A stretch of 64,000 nucleotides of DNA from Flavobacteriales bacterium UBA2306 (GTDB taxonomy: Bacteria; Bacteroidota; Bacteroidia; Flavobacteriales; Weeksellaceae): assembly GCA_002345565.1 (NCBI GenBank), contig DDVS01000004.1:372001-436000 (forward strand), in the 5' to 3' direction. Numbering within the stretch: the first letter of the stretch is position 1; each line of letters opens with the position of its first letter. Shown here piece by piece: positions 60,527 through 64,000 of the stretch. The translations under genes were made by a program, and so were the position numbers. The notes under the pieces were generated by a model. It was not told the origin of the DNA and did no database searches. It saw only the letters and a program-made list of their open reading frames with translations.

Positions 60527-61804
60527 TTGAAACTATTGAACAAAATTCTACCCTTTCTGAAATCAGTTTTTCCGTCAACCAACACAGAATTGCTGATTTT
60601 CTTATTCTTCGTCATAGTTTACGGAGCTAATGCTTGGTTCATTGCAGAAAATTTCAGAATTATCTATGATGACAGAATCCCTTGGGATGCTTACTTCAGT
60701 TTTGATAATAGAGCAATTGTTCAGACTGGCGGCGGTTTTGAGAGACATCCTTTGTCTAATTATTTCTTTGACCAAATCCGAAATTTCGCTTTATGGATTT
60801 CCGGAAATCGATATGATTCGGTTTTCAGGTTGGTTTTAGCTTTATTTTCTACAGTTGTAATTTCTTTAGCTAATGTTCAGATTTTCAAATACCTGAATAA
60901 CATTATTAAGCTTCCTCTTAAAATCAGTCTTTTGATTTTGGCTTTCTACGGATTGTTTGTGACGAATATTCTCTTGTCTTTCACGCCTGAAACCTATACT
61001 TATACATTGTTATTTCTTTCGATTTTCAATTATTATTCGGCAAAGAAAATCAAAGAAGAAAAATCTGTTTCTTTTGCAGCAACCATTTTTGGTTCCGTTT
61101 TCATTGGTGGATTAACGATTACGAATATCGTTAAAGTTTATATTCCGTTTTTGTTTGAGAAAAAAATCTTCTGGGATTGGAAGAAAATCGGGATGGCAGT
61201 TGCAAAAATTGCGACTTCGGTTGTTGTATTTGTTTTTCTGTTTTTGCTGAGATTGGATTTTAATTTCCAGAATTTCCTTAACAAAACGGAAGAGCAATAT
61301 GATAAATTCTCCAAACCAAAAGTGACACCGCTTTGGGATATGATTTATTGCTGGTTTTTCGGAGGCAATATTTTGTTTTCTGGTTATGAAATAAGAGATT
61401 ATCATAACAAAGACAAAACGTTCTTCTACAAGGCTTTGTTTATGGATGTTTACACATCATTTGTTCCTTATCTTTTTATTGGGATTGTTTTATTAATGAT
61501 GATTTGGAGCGTTTTCAAAAATTATAAAAACAAATTGGTTTGGATGCTTGTTATCACCTTTTTATTTGATGTGTTGATTCATTGTATTCTGAAATTCGGA
61601 TTACATACATCCTATATTTATGGCGGTCATTTCGTGTTTGTTTATCCGTTGCTGTTGGGTTGGTTGTTTTTTAGTTATCGAGAAAAAGTAACATCAGTCA
61701 GTTTATTTTACGGATTACTTTTGATAATAACCGTTTATCTCGGATTCAATAATTATTACCGGTTGACCGAGTTTTATCAATTCTTAGAAACATACTATAA
61801 ATAA
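60527..61804 (+). CDS. polytopic membrane protein (possibly DUF6080), TTG start
   Basis: This 425-residue protein has about ten membrane helices. The N-terminal loop carries acidic/aromatic residues (IIYDDRIPWDAYFSFDN and GGGFERHPLSNYFF), a layout like GT-C glycosyltransferases or related lipid-linked sugar enzymes. I think it belongs to DUF6080, with low certainty. No ATG is available between the promoter at 60503 and the first helix, so a TTG start is inferred. It is closed by a strong terminator. Confidence 0.72.
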   Translation: MKLLNKILPFLKSVFPSTNTELLIFLFFVIVYGANAWFIAENFRIIYDDRIPWDAYFSFDNRAIVQTGGGFERHPLSNYFFDQIRNFALWISGNRYDSVFRLVLALFSTVVISLANVQIFKYLNNIIKLPLKISLLILAFYGLFVTNILLSFTPETYTYTLLFLSIFNYYSAKKIKEEKSVSFAATIFGSVFIGGLTITNIVKVYIPFLFEKKIFWDWKKIGMAVAKIATSVVVFVFLFLLRLDFNFQNFLNKTEEQYDKFSKPKVTPLWDMIYCWFFGGNILFSGYEIRDYHNKDKTFFYKALFMDVYTSFVPYLFIGIVLLMMIWSVFKNYKNKLVWMLVITFLFDVLIHCILKFGLHTSYIYGGHFVFVYPLLLGWLFFSYREKVTSVSLFYGLLLIITVYLGFNNYYRLTEFYQFLETYYK

Positions 61805-61807
61805 TAG

Positions 61808-61842
61808 AAAACTCCTTTAAAATGGATTTAAAGGAGTTTTTT
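61808..61842 (+). terminator. intrinsic terminator after the membrane protein gene
   Basis: A 14-bp stem (AAAACTCCTTTAAA and its complement) with a 5-nt loop is followed by T6. The convergent SPOR gene ends 17 bases beyond and could share it. Confidence 0.9.
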
Positions 61843-61858
61843 GTTCTCTTGATTTCTT

Positions 61859-62368
61859 TTATTTAGCTTCTACACAAAAAATAGCGTAGGGAATGACAAT
61901 GGCAGAAGGATAGACTTTTTTGATATTTCTCAAATCGTCTGCAGCGCTTTGTTTTGAGAAGTAACTTCCAGCAAGTATTTTATAATTTGGTCTCAAGGAA
62001 GCGTCTGTCTCAACTTTCAAACTTCTGAAATTATTTCTGAACTCTGTTGCTGTTTTTCGAGCGTCTTCATTATTCTTAACAACAACTACCTGAATTTTAA
62101 ACCCCATAATTTTAGGGTTCTTTCTACAAATCTCGGCATTGGTGAGTTCTCTGTTGGCTACTAAAACTTTGGACGGCGCTTTAGTATTGTTGTTGGAAGA
62201 ACGGTTACAATTGTCTTCAATTTTTTCCAAAGCATCGCTAATGCGTTCATCCGAAGTAAAAGATAATTCGGTTCCGGATAAAGTGTCTTTTTTTACAACG
62301 TATTGAGCATCAATTTTGTAAAAAGCAAATAATGTCGTGATAATGAAAAGCTTAAGCAGATTGTTCAT
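61859..62368 (-). CDS. SPOR domain-containing protein
   Basis: This 169-residue exported protein has a signal peptide ending near KIDAQ and a C-terminal SPOR domain (about residues 88-165: GFKIQVVVVKNNEDARKTA, YKILAGSYFSKQSAADDL). SPOR domains bind denuded peptidoglycan at the division septum, which connects it in function with the dcw cluster. Its promoter diverges from the cytochrome gene. Confidence 0.85.
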   Translation of the reverse strand: MNNLLKLFIITTLFAFYKIDAQYVVKKDTLSGTELSFTSDERISDALEKIEDNCNRSSNNNTKAPSKVLVANRELTNAEICRKNPKIMGFKIQVVVVKNNEDARKTATEFRNNFRSLKVETDASLRPNYKILAGSYFSKQSAADDLRNIKKVYPSAIVIPYAIFCVEAK

Positions 62369-62383
62369 TTATAAAATTTTTAG

Positions 62384-62391
62384 CAAATTTA
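62384..62391 (-). promoter_or_regulatory. TAnnTTTG promoter of the SPOR gene
   Basis: The minus strand reads TAAATTTG, 15 nt before the ATG at 62368. Confidence 0.6.
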
Positions 62392-62496
62392 AAATAAAAT
62401 GAATGAAACACAAACCTTGTTATTTAGAACAGTTACAAATTAAAAATAAATGACAAAAACAATGCTCAAGGCTCTTCTTAATTTTTGTTAAAGTGT

Positions 62497-62504
62497 TATT
62501 TTTG
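62497..62504 (+). promoter_or_regulatory. TAnnTTTG promoter of the alternative complex III genes
   Basis: TATTTTTG lies 49 nt before the ATG at 62554. Confidence 0.6.
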
Positions 62505-62553
62505 CGGAATTGAATGTAAACTGAATAGAATTTACTAACCCAAGATTATATAA

Positions 62554-63924
62554 ATGATTAGTTGGAGAAAGCATTACAAAAAAGGTCTGATAGCAATTAG
62601 TTTATTGTTATCAACCAGCGCTTCCATTTATGCACAGGGCGATCCAAAAAAAGGACAGGATTTGTTCAAAGCCAATTGTACCGCTTGTCACGCCTTAGAC
62701 AAAAAAGTTGTAGGACCTGCTCTAGGTGGTATCGTAGAAAAGTTGAAAACAGAGCAAAATCTGGATACAGACTGGCTACACAAGTGGATTTCTAATAATG
62801 AGAAGCTTAGAGCCTCTGGTGATAAATATGCCAATCAGGTTTTTGAAGAAAACGGAAAAGTAGCGATGCAGGTTTTCGAAGGAAAACTTTCGGATCAGGA
62901 TATTGACGATATCTTGGCTTATACTACAAATCCACCAAAAGAAGAGCCGGCTGCTGATGCAACTGCGGAAGGTGCAACTAATGATTTAGCTTCTGTTGAA
63001 GCGGCAAAAGCTCAAGATCTTAATTCAAAAATTATGATTGCAGCTCTTATTGCAATTGCAGGGTTGTTGTTCTGGTTATTGCTTAAGATTCGTCAATTAG
63101 TAAAACTACAACAGTCTCCAGAATTATCAGAGCTTAATTCTACAAGAATCACTTCTTTCTCCGCATTGTATGAAAAATACAGTTATGTAGGAAAAGGGAT
63201 TATCGCATTGTTGGCAATTTTTGCTGCTTATGGAGTTTGGAACTGGTTGATGTGGGTTGGTGTTTACAAAGGATACGCTCCGGAACAACCAATCTATTTC
63301 TCTCACAAAATTCACGCTGGTGAAAACAAAATCGACTGTCAGCTTTGTCACTCAGGTGCTAAGTATGGTAAAGTTTCTGAGATCCCTTCTCTTAACGTTT
63401 GTATGAACTGTCACCGCTCTATTTCTGAATACAAAGGGAAATATATCGAGCCAGGAAAAGATAGAGAATTCTACACAGGAGAAATCAAGAAGATTTATCA
63501 GCACGTAGGATGGGATGAAGATAAGCAAGCTTATACGGGTAAAACTGAACCAGTTGAGTGGACAAGGATTCACAATATGCCAGATTTCGTATATTTCAAT
63601 CACTCTCAACACGTTGTTGCTGGTGAGCAGGCAATCATCAATAGTTTCAATGCTAAGCAAAAAGATGCTGCTAACAAAATTGATGTTGTTTGTAAAGCTT
63701 GTCACGGTAAAATTGATACAATGAACGTAGTTCAAATGGCTAACAACTTCACAATGGGATGGTGTATCGAATGTCACAGAACTACAGAAGTAGATATGAA
63801 CAACGGTTATAATAAAGAATACTTCAAAAATCTACACGATAAGTTGAAAAAACAATATGGTGAAGGTAGTAAAATTACTGTAGATGCGATTGGAGGTCTT
63901 GAGTGTGGTAAATGTCATTATTAA
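62554..63924 (+). CDS. actA: multihaem cytochrome c, ActA-type subunit of alternative complex III
   Basis: This 456-residue protein has six CXXCH haem sites. One lies in an N-terminal monohaem cytochrome c domain after a signal peptide (C42-TAC-H46). Two membrane helices follow (about residues 167-190 and 215-240), then a pentahaem part with sites starting at C262, C283, C380, C404 and C451. The pentahaem half corresponds to ActA, which takes part in quinol oxidation and electron transfer towards cytochrome oxidase. The next gene is the start of actB, which supports the assignment. Confidence 0.9.
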   Translation: MISWRKHYKKGLIAISLLLSTSASIYAQGDPKKGQDLFKANCTACHALDKKVVGPALGGIVEKLKTEQNLDTDWLHKWISNNEKLRASGDKYANQVFEENGKVAMQVFEGKLSDQDIDDILAYTTNPPKEEPAADATAEGATNDLASVEAAKAQDLNSKIMIAALIAIAGLLFWLLLKIRQLVKLQQSPELSELNSTRITSFSALYEKYSYVGKGIIALLAIFAAYGVWNWLMWVGVYKGYAPEQPIYFSHKIHAGENKIDCQLCHSGAKYGKVSEIPSLNVCMNCHRSISEYKGKYIEPGKDREFYTGEIKKIYQHVGWDEDKQAYTGKTEPVEWTRIHNMPDFVYFNHSQHVVAGEQAIINSFNAKQKDAANKIDVVCKACHGKIDTMNVVQMANNFTMGWCIECHRTTEVDMNNGYNKEYFKNLHDKLKKQYGEGSKITVDAIGGLECGKCHY

Positions 63925-63945
63925 TAACAAAAATTAGAAGTATAA

Positions 63946-64000
63946 ATGGCTTCAAATAAAATACAATTCAGAAGTATTCACGAACTAAAAGACCCAACTT
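63946..64000 (+). CDS. actB: 5' end of actB, molybdopterin oxidoreductase-like Fe-S subunit, cut by window end
   Basis: The ATG at 63946 opens a frame MASNKIQFRSIHELKDPT that runs to the window edge. The FRSIHELKDP start is typical of the TAT-variant-translocated molybdopterin oxidoreductase (ActB) of Bacteroidota alternative complex III, and the gene follows the ActA-type cytochrome by 21 bases. Confidence 0.75.
   Translation, partial: MASNKIQFRSIHELKDPT

Noticed and set aside
1..64000. tRNA, rRNA, CRISPR arrays and prophage genes
   Set aside because: I looked for T-loop motifs, conserved rRNA stretches, spaced repeats and phage structural or integrase proteins and found none I could support by eye; a tRNAscan or Infernal run would be decisive.

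Overview
The window is a low-GC, gene-dense chromosomal segment of a member of the Bacteroidota, most likely a flavobacterium of the Chryseobacterium/Epilithonimonas type (Weeksellaceae). The evidence is a gliding-motility lipoprotein gene (gldH), an exosortase of the XrtF type, a type IX secretion C-terminal sorting domain, a long MraY, a bamD-rpoZ-coaBC-DUF4835-recN gene run, alternative complex III genes, and more than twenty copies of the Bacteroidota promoter element TAnnTTTG. No rRNA, tRNA, CRISPR array or prophage was seen. The genus is an inference.

Region by region. 1-11.3 kb, mostly minus strand: an AmgK-like phosphotransferase, the exosortase pair (plus strand), a cation diffusion facilitator, aspartate-semialdehyde dehydrogenase, a four-helix membrane protein, a TonB-dependent receptor, nadC, nadB, a RelE/ParE toxin-antitoxin pair and a nitroreductase. 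11.5-29.0 kb, plus strand: a complete dcw cell-wall and division cluster in the order mraZ, rsmH, ftsL, ftsI, murE, mraY, murD, [transposase], ftsW, murG, murC, ftsQ, ftsA, ftsZ, followed by a GatB/YqeY gene. It starts at a promoter carrying three tandem MraZ-type boxes. A REP-associated tyrosine transposase (RAYT) with six GGCTTTAGCC/GGCTAAAGCC palindromes is inserted between murD and ftsW. 29.2-33 kb: bacilliredoxin, PRPP synthetase, ribosomal protein L25 and a GH3-family protein. 33-38.4 kb, minus strand: bamD, rpoZ, coaBC, DUF4835/PorD-type and recN. 38.8-48.8 kb: lepA, secreted and lipoprotein genes, M14 and M1 peptidases, a DUF2971 gene beside a noncoding repeat-like element, coaX, tadA and an Rrf2 regulator. 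48.9-57.9 kb: a GDSL lipoprotein with a FadL-like porin, ricT-gldH-pbp1A, and SelO. 58-64 kb: a leucine-rich-repeat T9SS cargo, an antitoxin with a frameshifted toxin, a polytopic membrane protein, a SPOR-domain protein, and the first genes of alternative complex III, with actB cut by the window end.

How the genes work together. The dcw cluster supplies the cytoplasmic Mur ligases (C, D, E), lipid carrier steps (MraY, MurG), the septal synthase pair FtsW/FtsI and the FtsZ-ring proteins. PBP1A and the SPOR protein add to envelope synthesis and division. BamD, the TonB receptor, the FadL-like porin, the DUF4835 protein and the LRR protein belong to outer-membrane assembly and secretion. nadB/nadC, coaBC/coaX and prs supply cofactors.

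The main unusual items are the RAYT/REP insertion inside dcw, the MraZ-box promoter, several genes whose start codon lies only 4-6 nt after the promoter element (candidate leaderless mRNAs), recurrent intergenic hairpin families, a terminator abutting the start of a metal exporter gene, and a toxin gene broken by one base. Nothing here is a clear-cut new multi-gene system; most of the window is core chromosome.
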